Both the position numbers and the translations under genes were made by a program. DNA of 64,000 bases from Paraescarpia echinospica (lineage: Eukaryota; Annelida; Polychaeta; Sabellida; Siboglinidae), in contig CM034535.1 of assembly GCA_020002185.1 (NCBI GenBank), positions 69,166,318-69,230,317 of the forward strand, in the 5' to 3' direction. The notes below the pieces were generated by a model, which was given only the letters and a program-made list of their open reading frames with translations, searched no databases and was not told the DNA's origin. This document shows, piece after piece, positions 1-13,000 of this stretch; position 1 is the first letter of the stretch; each line of letters starts with the position of its first letter.

Positions 1-342
1 TCTATTGTGATGTACGCAAACCACGATGGATTGGATACATCAGTTGCAGCCACCAGAGTCAGGGTGGTTAATTAATTAGTGTTATCGTATTGTTTCCAAT
101 TTCATTTCCGCTACAATCATTTATGCATACATACAATTTGCACCGAGTTTGAAATATATATTTTTTTACTTTGAGATACATTCTGTACTTATTTGAAATA
201 CAATCCGTACATACTTTGAAATACAATGTTTATTTAGATTGAAGTGCAATCTGTAAATACTATGAAATATATTCTGTACTTACTTCGTAAAAAAGTAAAA
301 GAAATAAAACATGTTTTATTTTTAAGTACAAATTGTACGCAC

Positions 343-434
343 TTTGGCTGCAAGCAATCCCATAATTCTGTTGCCGGCGGGGTTACGACCTGAGAATTCC
401 ATGCCAAGAATGCAGTCCTTCGTGGCAATATCAC
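343..434 (-). CDS. FASN: FASN-like exon 18, ER (aa 1652-1682); last exon inside the window
   Basis: A 92-nt exon encoding [20 protein letters not shown]. Acceptor ttgtag, donor gtgcgt, phase 0. The next exon would continue the ER substrate domain but is not identifiable in the remaining 342 bases, so it lies off the left edge. Confidence 0.88.
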
Positions 435-3400
435 CTACAAGTAAAACATGCATTCATTAAATAACAGACGTATGTACAAACATAGGATAACAAAGCCGCT
501 TTTAACAACTGTGAAATGTCACATAATACAACTATTCGACCATACACTATGAGCCCGAAACACTGCTCACAGTTTCAATGTTGCGCCTGCAAAATGTTTA
601 AATTGCAAATTAAACATCAACAAAATGGGACAAAGTTCTTGCTAACAAACACCACTCTGGGTGATTCCGGATAACAGAACAGACACTAACTTTTGTTTCA
701 CTACACGTGCTAGAAGTCCATATAAAACAACACGTACAAACAGATGACAAACACGTAGCCTACCTGGGATGGCGTCTGGCGGCAGTTTTCCCGTGGCGAG
801 CATGATGTCTCGGAAGTTGAGGGACGTGTAATATACACTGCACAGCTCTTTGTTTCGGTGATCGGCCGGAGCGAAGTACTTGAGTGGCGACTCAATCCAC
901 TTGAGACTCGAGAGGTCACCCCGGGTCAACACGTTCACGTACGCATGCTCCGTGTGTTTTGTGACGCGCCGGCCATCTGTAACACCAGAGAATCCATCAT
1001 TTCACTCATGGATGTCATCAATTATACTAATAATCTTTATTTTATATAGCGCCATATCCATAGCGTTCATAGCACTTTACATAAAACTAAAATAGTAAAC
1101 ATTAAACAAATTTAAATATAAAAGTAAACAAATTAAGATAGTAATGCTGTGTAAACATCAATATATTAAAAAGTAAACAATTCTCATGGTAAAGTAAGTA
1201 GTTAAAATGTTCTTTCGGCTGTTAAGAAGATCAAGATAAAAATATGAATAAGTTATAATAAAAATGGTTCTGTGGTCTTTCAAGCAGTGTACGCCGTAAT
1301 GAAAAGGTAATCTAATAATCAAAATTAATTCTTTTGATGATTTTAATAAGTTGATGCACTTTTTATTCAACTGACTGCACTTACTACTAATTATTATATA
1401 TTCACAAACTACACATCTGAACACCAACGAGCCTACAATCCATCAAGACAGAGACTGTTTGAGACACATTGCATTGAACACCTTCATGGTCTGTTTCTGG
1501 ACAAAGCTGGCAAAACTGGACAATGCCCTACATCAAGCAGAACTCAAAAAGTAGACAATGGTGTACCTTTGTGAAGAGGAATGTGTCTAAAGGAACCCCA
1601 CTTCCCGTCTCTGTAGATGTTCATTACAAGGTCCCTGTGAACTAGACTCTCAAACACACTGCCTTCTAATGCTGGCATAGCCTTGTTTTGGTCCAAACTT
1701 CCATCGAAGATGCATCTAAAAGAAACACAACCACATAATGAATGATGGAAAAGGGGGTAGAACAACTGCTCGGTTTCTAATAAAAGGATGACAGTTTGCA
1801 CAATGATACATTGAGGGAGGCGGGAGTACTGAACATATTTAGATGTGGAGTGCCTACTTCAGATGCACGCTCTTTTGCAACCGTTTTTGGATGCCATTTT
1901 CCCTTATCAATAGGCTAGAACACCAAATTGTTTACATGATTTGATTTGACTGTGATCGCAATGTGCAGTTTTTATGTTATGTCTCTGTCTTATTAACCTG
2001 ACAGCCCCGTTGCTATGATACACTTGTACACAGCAAGCTTGCCGAGTGGTTGGCTGTGCACAGCACGTCTCGAGCATCTCACATTAATTGTGATCTCACT
2101 TAATGACATACGGTAACATGACAGGTTGCTAAATCCCATTGTATAAACAACTGACATCATGCAATAAAATCTTTCTTTTATTTTAAATTACCCTTCGACA
2201 TGAAATCATACCACCCTTTTTACTTGAAATTAAATGTTTACCTAAATCTCAAACACATATTTGTTGGTGTTATTTCTCATTAATATTTCTTGTTTAAGAA
2301 CACTGTACATTTATTAGATGCACCAACTAAACACCCCAATGTCAAACATGCACACAAGAAGCCTGCCGAATGGCTCGCTATGCACTGTACATCCTTAGCT
2401 GGAATACTAATTACGATCTTATTGATGATAGAAGAAGGCTGCATGACAGGTTATCAAACATCGTCACTGAATTTCAGAATATATAAATTATCAACTCAAG
2501 AAAGCGTACCACACGTTTTACTTTTAATTAAATGTTTTACCCAAATCTAGAAAAGTTTATTTTCTGAACAGTGTACCTTTTTTATTATACACCAACAAAA
2601 CACCCCCACATCAAACCCTTACCTGACTTTATCGCCCCCAGGTTCCTGTCGTAAGCAGTTCACCATGCCGATGATGCCGTTATTCGACCGGTCAGCCTTC
2701 AGCCACACATTGTGACCTGCCGGCCGGTCATCCGCACTGCCCAGAACATTCTTCACTTCCTCGACCCACTCGAAGTTGACACTCGACACGTCAATGGTCG
2801 TCTGCTGCTGCATTGACGCGTCCGTCGCACACTTCCGACACAAGAAGAGCGTGTTGAGGAAGCCGTCAGACTTCTGGGCAACGACCTCCATTCCGGCTGA
2901 CTCGAGCAGTGTTGTCCATGTCACTGCGTCACAGAATGGTCCACACGTGCGTTTGTCAGCATCAACAATCTTCAGTTCATTCGCGAGCGCGTCAAGCATC
3001 AGAGGTATAACAAAGTTTGTCGTTGGTTCTTGCACCAACAAGAAACCGCTGTCTTTCACGAGCGCCCCCAACCACGATATTGCTGTCGCAAGATCAGCCT
3101 CTTTGTGGAGAACGTTACACGCGATCGTCACGTCAGCAGTTCCCAGCTGCCCTGGTGGTGACCCACTTAGCGTCCATTCGACTGGCGTCACGTTAAAACT
3201 CTCCAAGTGGTCGGCGTCTAAGTTCTTGGCGTTTGTATCAATGGCTGTGTAATCAACTTGCATCATGGGTTGCGACTCGAGCTGCGGGATAGCATGCTGG
3301 TATACGCAACTATCACCCGCCCCGTACTCCATAACCTTCAATTTGGTACTCCCGCGATTCTCGAGAACAACATCAAGACACGTCTTTAGCATCCGGTCTG

Positions 3401-4017
3401 TCGATGCACTGCCAAGCAACTTATCCCTGGCAAGATTACCACGCGATGATGCCAACATGTTGCGAATGTTCTCAACAAACAGATCATTTTTCTCCTGCGA
3501 GAAGATTTGTCGTAAAGTAGTCGCCAGAACACATTTTGGATCGTTGGCGAGTTTCTCGATCGTTGCGTCAATGTCTGCGACGTCGTCCATCTTCATCTTA
3601 GCGAGCTGCTGTTTGAAAAGGTCAACATTCGGCAGGTGTTCGGTGACCCCGTTGTCCAGTAGTTGGACGAGACCACGTCGGATGCACGCCTTACACAGAC
3701 GTGAGTAGTCACTGAGGTCGTCACGGTCAGCGAGCACGTTGTCTTCGTTGTACGGAATGAATTCAAACTTTTCGAGGACCGGGGCGGTCTGTTGTTGGTG
3801 TCGGGGGGCCACGGTCGCGTGCAGGCCGACTATCTGGACACCCCCGGCTACACACGCGTCCAGTATGTGGTCAACCTGCGCCCGGACAGCTGGAATACAT
3901 GCAGACAGGATGTCATGGTTATACTTGACTGGTTATACTCACATGTTTGCTTAGTGATAATAAAAGCATCTGTCTGCTGTCCATCTCAGTCTCACGGTCA
4001 GTCAGAGTCAGTCAATC

Positions 4018-4066
<49 letters not shown>

Positions 4067-7000
4067 TGTCTGTCTGTCTATCTGTTTCAGTGTGTCTATC
4101 TGTTGTATCATTGGACAGCTTCAGAAAATGTAATATGAAGAAATAATTCTCACCTACGAATGGATATGTTCACAAATCTGTCCAATTCTTCAAACAAACT
4201 ATTTCTGTAACAACTTCTTTACAAACCCCCAACATTGCATACAAACCCCCAACACTGCATACAAACCCCCAACACTGCATACAAAACCCCAACATTGCAT
4301 ACAAAAGAAAGTTAGTAAAAAATGTTTTTGTGCAGCTAGCACATAACAGTTACCTGCGTGTTCGCTATCAGCCTGTATGATGCAGTCAGTGTGTGTGGCT
4401 GGGTCAATGCGTATTGACCGGATGCGTGTAGGTAGTCTAAGACCGGACCCCTCCGCACTCAGAATCTGTATCTGGAGCATCGTGTCAAGGAACGTCACCC
4501 AGTTGTCACGCCATACCAGGTAGCCGTCATCACCTGCATCACCAATCTGACATCATCATCGCCGTCAACATGAGGATATGTCATGATTCAATATTTAAAA
4601 GAATGTTGTTTATTAAATCTTGTTAAATCTACTCTACCCTTAGCCATTGTACATATTATATTAAATGCCAAATTTAGAATACAAATTTTCCAAAACACAA
4701 CAACATTCTTTCCTTACAACTTGTGTGGTCCCCCAGGTGGATAGAGTCAGACGGACGTAAAGGTAAGTTCTTATATAGCACAGTATCCAGTCCTCAGGAT
4801 TGCTCAAAGCACTTTCCACTTTACTCCCTGGTAGACCTGTTCAATCGAACACCATCTCAACTTCTCTGGGAAGCATTCAGCCATGCCGCAATTGCTGCAC
4901 AAAGACTATTCATACACAAATATCCACCACTGTCTATAGCCAGGTACTCATTCATACAGTTGAGTGAACTGGAGCAACGTAGAGTGAATGAACTATGCCA
5001 AAGTTCGACACAGGATGCGAACCAGGGTTTTGTCAATGGAGTCTGCTACTGCTGGAGAGAATGCAGGGACCCACCTTTATGGCTGGCAGAAAGGATGCCC
5101 TGGAATGTAGGTCCGTAGTCGTAGCCCCGCAGTCGCAGCTGTTTGTAGACGTCGCCTGAGGTGAGACGAATCAGATGTGCTTCCTGGGGTTTCTCTATCG
5201 GGTCACACACGGGGAGGTCAATGACGGGGTCACTCGGCTGGAAGACCCGTCCACTCACCACCAGGGCTCCACCCTCGCACAGTTCAAACATCCCCGTGCC
5301 TGGCGTGATGCTCACATCAAGTTTCACTATTCCTGTAAGCAGACAGGGTGGACTTGTAAGTTTGCAAAGTGCCACAATATATTCATACCATAGGATTCTG
5401 ATCGCACGATCCACTCGGTTCCTCAGTAATTAGATGTTCTTTTTCGGAATCTAATATTAGAAGAGTTAATAGTTCATTAAGCATTACATAGGGGGTGGTT
5501 TGTCATCGCTATATATCAAGAGGAAAATCGGCGCGGTGGTGCCTCCTGGGAGGGAAATGGGTTAAGATGGTGCCACCTAGTGAGTGAAACAGGTTAAGTC
5601 AAAGTGACTCTAGTAGTCATCGTAAAAATCGCAAGTTCAATGTATTAGCGGGTGGCTTGAACCCATGCTAAATTCATTTAAAGGATTGCTAACTAATAAG
5701 AAAATCCCTAAATGTTTACTATCTATTTTTATTCACGTAATTTGTGGGTTTATACAGGTTTCTGTGCCTTTTTTATTGCTCCCGGGCACCCTTGTTTATT
5801 GCTCCCGGGCACCCTTGTTTACTGCTCCCGGCACCCTTGTTTATTGCTCCCGGCACCCTTGTTTATTGCTTCTGGCACCCTTGTTTACCACGGGAACTAA
5901 AAACGGCTACAGGGGACAGACGGATCTTGAGAGGAACGGTGGTACCCAATTGAGTTCAATCTCAGTGGCTGATATGAGCTGATATGAGCAGACCTGCCTA
6001 CCCCAAAAACTTCCTGTCAGTAATCCATCTTCCCATTTACACTGATTTTCAGGAATATAGGCTTCCTGTCAGTAATTGTTCAGAACCGTGTCAGATATTG
6101 TCACGAGGGGGGGGGGTAGGGACGGCAAAACCATTACGTTACGGTAGTCAATAAGTCATCGACATCGTCTAGACTAGTATATAAGCCTATCCCTGTATTA
6201 TAGGCTGTAAATGATAGATGGGGGGTAGGGATGGCAAAACCATTACGTTACACTAGTCATCGACATCGTCTAGACTCTAGTCTAGTGACTGTATGATAGG
6301 CTGTAAATGATAGACGGAGGGGGGTAAGGAAGGCAAAACATTACGTTACGCTAGTCATCGACATCGTCTAGACTCTAGTCTAGTGACTGTATGATAGACA
6401 GGGGGGGGGGTAGGGACAGCAAAACATTACGTTACGCTAGTCATCGACATCGTCTAGGCTCTAGTCTAGTGACTGTATTATAGGCTGTAAATGATAGACG
6501 GGGGGGGGTAAGAATGGCAAAACATTACGTTACGCTAGTCATCGACATCGTCTAGACTCTAGTGACTGTATGATAGGCTGTAAATGATAGACGGGGGGGT
6601 AGGGACGGCAAAACATTACGTTACGTTAGTCATCGACATCGTCTAGACTCTAGTCTAGTGACTGTATTATAGGCTGTAAATTATAGATGGGGGGGGGTAG
6701 GAATGGCAAAACATTACGTTACGCTAGTCATCGACATCGTCTAGACTCTAGTGACTATATGATAGGCTGTAAATGATAGACTAAACTCAATAAATACACT
6801 AACTTAGTCTTAGTACAGTCAGTTGGCCTAATACTACAACACTCACTAAATGTTTGCATTACACGTTTCTTTTTGGTTGGCGGTGGCGTCGTTTCGCTGT
6901 CAGCCATCATTTCGTGTCGCGTGACTTCGTTTTGTTTGATCGCAGAAATGCGAATTTGTCATTACACTGTTTCCTATTGGTTAGATTACGACCAGACTCA

Positions 7001-10000
7001 GCGAATGAAAAACCATGTCACAACATGCTGCATACATATGCTGCCACCTGTTGAATATAGTGGAAGCTAAATTGGAGGAACACGGAAGTGATTGGCGAAC
7101 ATGGTGACAGTCCGTAATATTTTCATCCCTCGCCGTAATACCGTAATTTGAGGTGACTTTCCGGAATGATTCCGGACAATCCGGATTGGTAGGCAGGTCT
7201 GTATGAGTGAGTGAGTGAGTGGGAGGGAGCGTGAATGAGTGGGAGGGTGAGTGAGTGGGAGGGTGAGTGAGTGGGAGGGTGAGTGAGTGAGTGGGAGGGT
7301 GAGTGAGTGAGTGGGAGGGTGAGTGAGTGAGTGGGAGGGTGAGTGAGTGAGTGGGAGCGTGAGTGAGTGGGAGGGAGCGCGAGTGAGTGGAAGGGTGAGT
7401 GAGTGAGTGGGAGGGTGAGTGAGTGAGTGGGAGGGAGCGTAAATGATTAGGGGGTGAGTGAGTGAGTGGGAGGGTGAGTGAGTGAGTGAGTGGAAGGGTG
7501 AGTGAGTGAGTAGGGGGTGAGTGAGTGAGTGGGAGGGTGAGTAAGTGGGGGTGAGTGAGCGAGTGGGAGGGTGAGTGAGTGGGAGGGAGCGTGAGTGAGT
7601 GGGAGGGTGAGTGAGTGAGTGGGAGGGAGCGTGAGTGGGAGGGAGCGTGAGTGAGTGGGAGGGTGAGTGAGTGGGGGGTGAGTGAGTGAGTGAGTGAGTG
7701 AGAGGGTGAGTGAGCATGAATGATTGGGGGGTGAGTGAGTGGGAGGGTGAATGAGTGAGTGGGAGGGTGAGCGAGTGAGTGAGCAAACAAGCGAGATTGT
7801 AAACGGGTAACAAGTTACCTGTCTTTGGCATGATGGTGGCTCTGTGGATTTGCACGTCTTCGAACGCAACTGGGAACTGTTCGTACGACTGCCGGTTGAT
7901 CTTGGCGAAGGCTCGCCACACTAGCACCAAGTACCCTGTAGCGGGGTAGAGCACTCGGCCGTCAATCTTGTGACCGACAAGATAGTTGTCCTCGGAGTCT
8001 GCGGATGCGTCAATCTCAAAGGAAATGGAACTACCTGATCCCCCTGGGCCAGTAATGAACTGTTCTGCCTTTGGTACGTCCCATGGCTGCTCGTGATCCC
8101 ATTGGACGAGAGAGGACAGCATGGGGGTGCCTCTGGACACGGGCATCTTGACCGCGGGGTACAGCCCAAGCGGGTTGAAGTTCACCCCCGCCATGTAGAC
8201 CCTGAAACGATGAAATTATCAATGTTGGCAGTTATACAAGTTCTTTTTTCAACTTTTTCAACTTATGTTGGTTGTGTTATCGGTTGTAATATTGTTATGA
8301 ATGTGTTGTGCACATCTCATTGCAGTGTCCATATCAAAAACGTGACGTCAGCATGAGAATGTCTGGTCTGTGTTGGAATGTGACGTCTGCATGAGAACGT
8401 GGGGTCTGCATTGGAATGTGACGTCTGCATAAGAATGTGTGGTCTATGTCGGAATGTGATGTCTGCATGAGAATGTAGGGTCTGGGTCGGAATGTGACGT
8501 CTGCATGAGAATGTAGGGTCTGCGTCGGAATGTGACTTCTGCATGAGAATGTAGGGTCTGGGTCGGAATGTGACTTCTGCATGAGAATGTAGGGTCTGCA
8601 TCGGTATGTGACATCTACACCTGAATGCGTCATCTGAATCTGTATACCCAAATACATAATCTGTGCCAAAATCCGGCATCCCTGTGTCACATGTTATATT
8701 CAGTTTGTTTAGTTTCTATGTGTCCTTGTGGCACAGCGCCAATGACAGCGGAACACCTCCAGCAAGACTGTCCAACACACCAAAACGACAGGAAGGCAAC
8801 GCGGCCTACAGAAACATCAGTAAAGGAAAATATCTCTGGCCTTCTGGAGGACCTGCAGCACACAGCGACCTTCGAACGAGGAGTGCGAGTGAATGACGAA
8901 GAAGTTTAGATTCTGACGGGCAATGCTTAGTGGGAGTGAGTCTGTTCCTCTACCCTGAATTAAACAATGTAGTAATTTGTAACAGGATGTCTGCTGTGTT
9001 GAATGTCGGAAATTGTTGGACATCAAATGATATTCCGATTAACTTTGGTATTATTGCCAAAAAGCTTGTTTTGAAACCGCATCTTTTGTTTCCCATTTTA
9101 CTATGCTGAGGGGTGTATCTTACAAACTGCGAACATTATTACAGGTGTACTAAACGCAATTTTGTGGGCAGTATACCTTCAACATAGTTATCATAGTCTT
9201 AAGTACAATATATTCATTAATAAATGAAAAACTAGGAACAGGCTTCCTCCTTTTAAAGTAAAGCCTTGCAAATGGCTACAACACTTGGCAAAGAAATTTA
9301 CATTTGATAATGATTAAAAGGAGGTAATCTGTAGTAAGCCGATAAAAACGTTCGTAATTAGAAAGATACAAACCAGAGCATCTTCAAATGGTAAAAGAAA
9401 TTCAGTTTCAAAACAAGCTTTACTGGCAATAATTCCGAGAGGGATTGAGCTAACTGCAATACCCTTTGGTGTTCAACCATACATGTTAAGTCTCCCGGAT
9501 ACGCCAGGACTCTCCCAGAAATCTACCATATCTCCTGATCTCCGGGACAGGAGAAGCAATCTCCAGGATTTCTATGCCAATGAAACAAAGGAAATTCTTT
9601 GTGGCTCCATAAAGCCAGTGAGTTATTTGCAATCGATCTGAACCTGAGCTGATTCTCATGAACAGGACCTGGACCAAAGGCAAAGAGGGTTATATAAATC
9701 ATGCCTTGGGTTGACTAGACAACAACAACTGTTTAACTATAATCTTCTTGGGTCTTGCCTGTAGTTGATACTGCATATAAGCTTTAGACGAACACTATAA
9801 ACCGGGCTTGCGGCCACGGGTTCCCAATTATCGCCCACTGTAAACTGGGTGATCTTGTAGAACGAAGTGTAATCTGTTTTACTCTATACTCAAATAATGT
9901 CAATCGATTCATCTACGTTACGTACACATTTTATTTAATCCATGTATATCTGTAAATGTTACAACTGGAACACGTAATAATTGAAAAGATGTACACGTAT

Positions 10001-13000
10001 TTTATAACATTAAATGCTCCATCAGCAAGGCCAAAGGTCACAAATAGTAAATTCATCATCCATGCGTCCGTCACCCAGGCCATGTTGACAAACTTTGAAG
10101 AAAATACAATGCTAAGTTCCGGTTCTTATACCTGTGAATATTATATCAGTTATGTTTGTAATAAAAGAAGATGTATTTACTGCGTATATTCAAGGTTTTT
10201 GGCACCATAAAAATTATATATTTAATGTATGAACACATATGCCTAGAACATCAAATTAGTAAACTTGTTCTTCTTTCTATCAAATTTATAAAGCCACAAA
10301 CATTTTAGTTTACTTGTCCACATATCATTTATTTAATGTAACACATTAAATATATATAAACTGGTGTTATGTGCCATTGATTTAAGAGCACGTGTGCAAT
10401 GCATTTGGAAATAAAGCTGATCTGTGACCATTTTCATAACGTAAAATACTCTTGATTTATAAACAATTCCATAATACCCTGAGATCCACGATTTACGCAC
10501 AATTCCCTGATATCACAAGACCCTCCAATTTATGCATAAATCTCATGCACTGGCATTTCTGAAACTTAACATGTTTTATTAAAACATGGTTTTTAACGTC
10601 TACGGAAATTATAATTTTTTGTTGTATTTTAATTGATTTACGTATAAATGCCCGATTTCTCGAGACGGTCTGATTTATGTATAAATCTTCTGCATTGGCG
10701 TTTCTGAAACTTAACATATCTGGTTCAACGATGCACCTTTTCCCACATTCAACACAGCAGACTTCCTGTTACAAATTACTACGCCCGCTAATTCAGGGTA
10801 CAGAAACAGAGTGCCTTCCTTTAAATAAAAATCGTTTAAACAGCTACAACACTCACTTTCCGAGACTCGACAGCAGATACTCGACGTTGTCGGCATGGTT
10901 GCGCTTCATGAGTCCGACAAACAGACAGTCGGCACTGAGCGAGCGTTTGAGGATAGCCTGGAGTAGACAGTGCGGTGCTATCTCTATGAGAACGGCGCCG
11001 GCGGGCACGTGCTGTAGAGCCTCCTGGAAGAGTACTGGACTCACGAGGTTGTTCACGTGATAGTCTGCCGACGAGAACTTGGCCAGGTCCGTGTCCCACC
11101 GTTCCTCTGGGATCGAACTACTCACCCAGCGCGGGGTACGCACCCTCTTCTCCTTGATTACCTACAACACGCCGAGATGTGTCGGGAAATATGCACAAGA
11201 TCCAGTTCCCCAAAAGGACACCGGGTGGCAGTTCAGCCTACTGTATCTACCATCAAGGCAATGGTAAAAATACAGGAATTTAAATGGAGCATAAAACAGA
11301 AAAAACATTTTAATAACAATTATTAAAATGTTGGCATCACTTCAAGTAATTCATATTTCATCCGAAGAACATTTGTATACGCATCACATGTAGAATCTTG
11401 TTGTATAAGGAAGTTGATGCTGACCTCGAGCAGGGCAGCCTTGAGGGCTGGGGCGGTTCGCTGCATGTAGTGCGAGTGGAACGCGACCCCTGCACTCTTG
11501 ACCTCCTTTGCAAACACGCCCTCCTCCTTGAGCTGGGAGACAAACTCACTGATGGTCTCTGCCGGCCCCGAGATCGTCACAGTGTCGATGGAGTTGTGAC
11601 ACGCAGGGACGACGCCGTTTGGACATCGTGCCTTAGCCTCCTCCCATGTCAGACCTGCGACACCATGTTTCAGTGATATCATTAGACATTTTGATTTAGG
11701 CAAGAATATACCGAACTGCTCTCACATTGTTGAAAGGGCTTTTTTATTAAATATACAACAACTACTTGTTTATAAGTTCCTCGCAGTACATTTTAAGTAG
11801 TATTCAATTTGTTGTTTTATTTTATATCTTACACTTTCTTGTTTTAGTGATGAATATATCTATTAAATATATATATGTATCTCCTTTGAATGTACTGGGT
11901 AAAGCATGACAGAGTATTAAATGAATATGGCTCATAATAAAAAATTTAATGTTATTATTATTTAATCACACAAAATGGGGTGTTGTTTTGTGGAAAATGT
12001 GTAATAAATTACTGCATAGGCATGTGTGAATATGTAAATTTTGGTTTAACAAATATGCAAACCAACATTTTTATAATAAAAATATAGACAGCTAAATGGA
12101 GCATAAAACAGAATACAGATCAATATTAAAAAGCACATAACCCAAATCTAGAAACAGTGTCGACATACCAACTGCTGCCATGCCACCTAGTGGCAGATTC
12201 GCCTCCATCACACAGCGACCTCTCCAGTACGCAGCCAGAACCGTCTCTTCGGCTGTAAGTCCACCATCTGCGTAGGCACAGCCGAGTTCTCCGACTGAGT
12301 GGCCCACAATTCCGTCTGGTTTGATGCCGAGAACATTCAGCACACACACTAGGGCCACCTACAAATTAATATTTCACTTGTAAACAGGTTCTTATATAAA
12401 AAAAGTATGCATTCGAAACTAAATGCCTGCAAAAGATCTTGGGCAAACAATGAAGCAAAAATGTGACGAACATAGCTGTTCAGATATGATCAGGACAACC
12501 TCTGGCATCATCTACTATCTGCAGAAGACGAATGAGCTGGCTCGGCCATATCACAAGGCTCCCACCTACTAGACCTGCCCAACATGCGCTATGGTGGATA
12601 CCAGCAGCTGGCCAGAGAAAGAGAGGACGACTGAGAATGAACTGGCGCCAAACACTCGACCGTGACATACAGTTGATCAACAAAAGTTGGAGCGACGTCA
12701 GAACACTAGCAAGCGACAGATCTGGATGGCGTGTTTTGACTGCCTCGTGCATCTCTAGATGCAGGAGCCGCTAACTCTAAGTAAGTAACTCTACAGTGTG
12801 TGGAATGACTGACAACTCAAATTGTCCACTGAAAAAGGTAAGTAACTCTAAATAACGTGTTTTTTGAAATGATCTGCCAATTAGTAGATCAGAAACGAAT
12901 GATTCAAGGAAGTGAATGAACACAGAAACACGCGAGTCAACACCATACAATTGCAATTAACCCACACCTTAGCTACTGCGCCACTGTCCTCCATATGCCA

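Noticed and set aside
1..60. Possible next FASN exon (minus-strand LVAATDVSNPSWFAY)
   Set aside because: No AG acceptor is present just before it and the ER sequence expected after exon 18 is not matched.
2776..3708. Plus-strand frames opposite exon 15
   Set aside because: They are shadows of the well-supported FASN coding strand.
6981..8194. Long minus-strand frames rich in THSL/SPSHSL
   Set aside because: They are read-through of a GTGA/GTGGGAGG simple repeat; all frames are open there and the real exon 12 ends at a GT donor.
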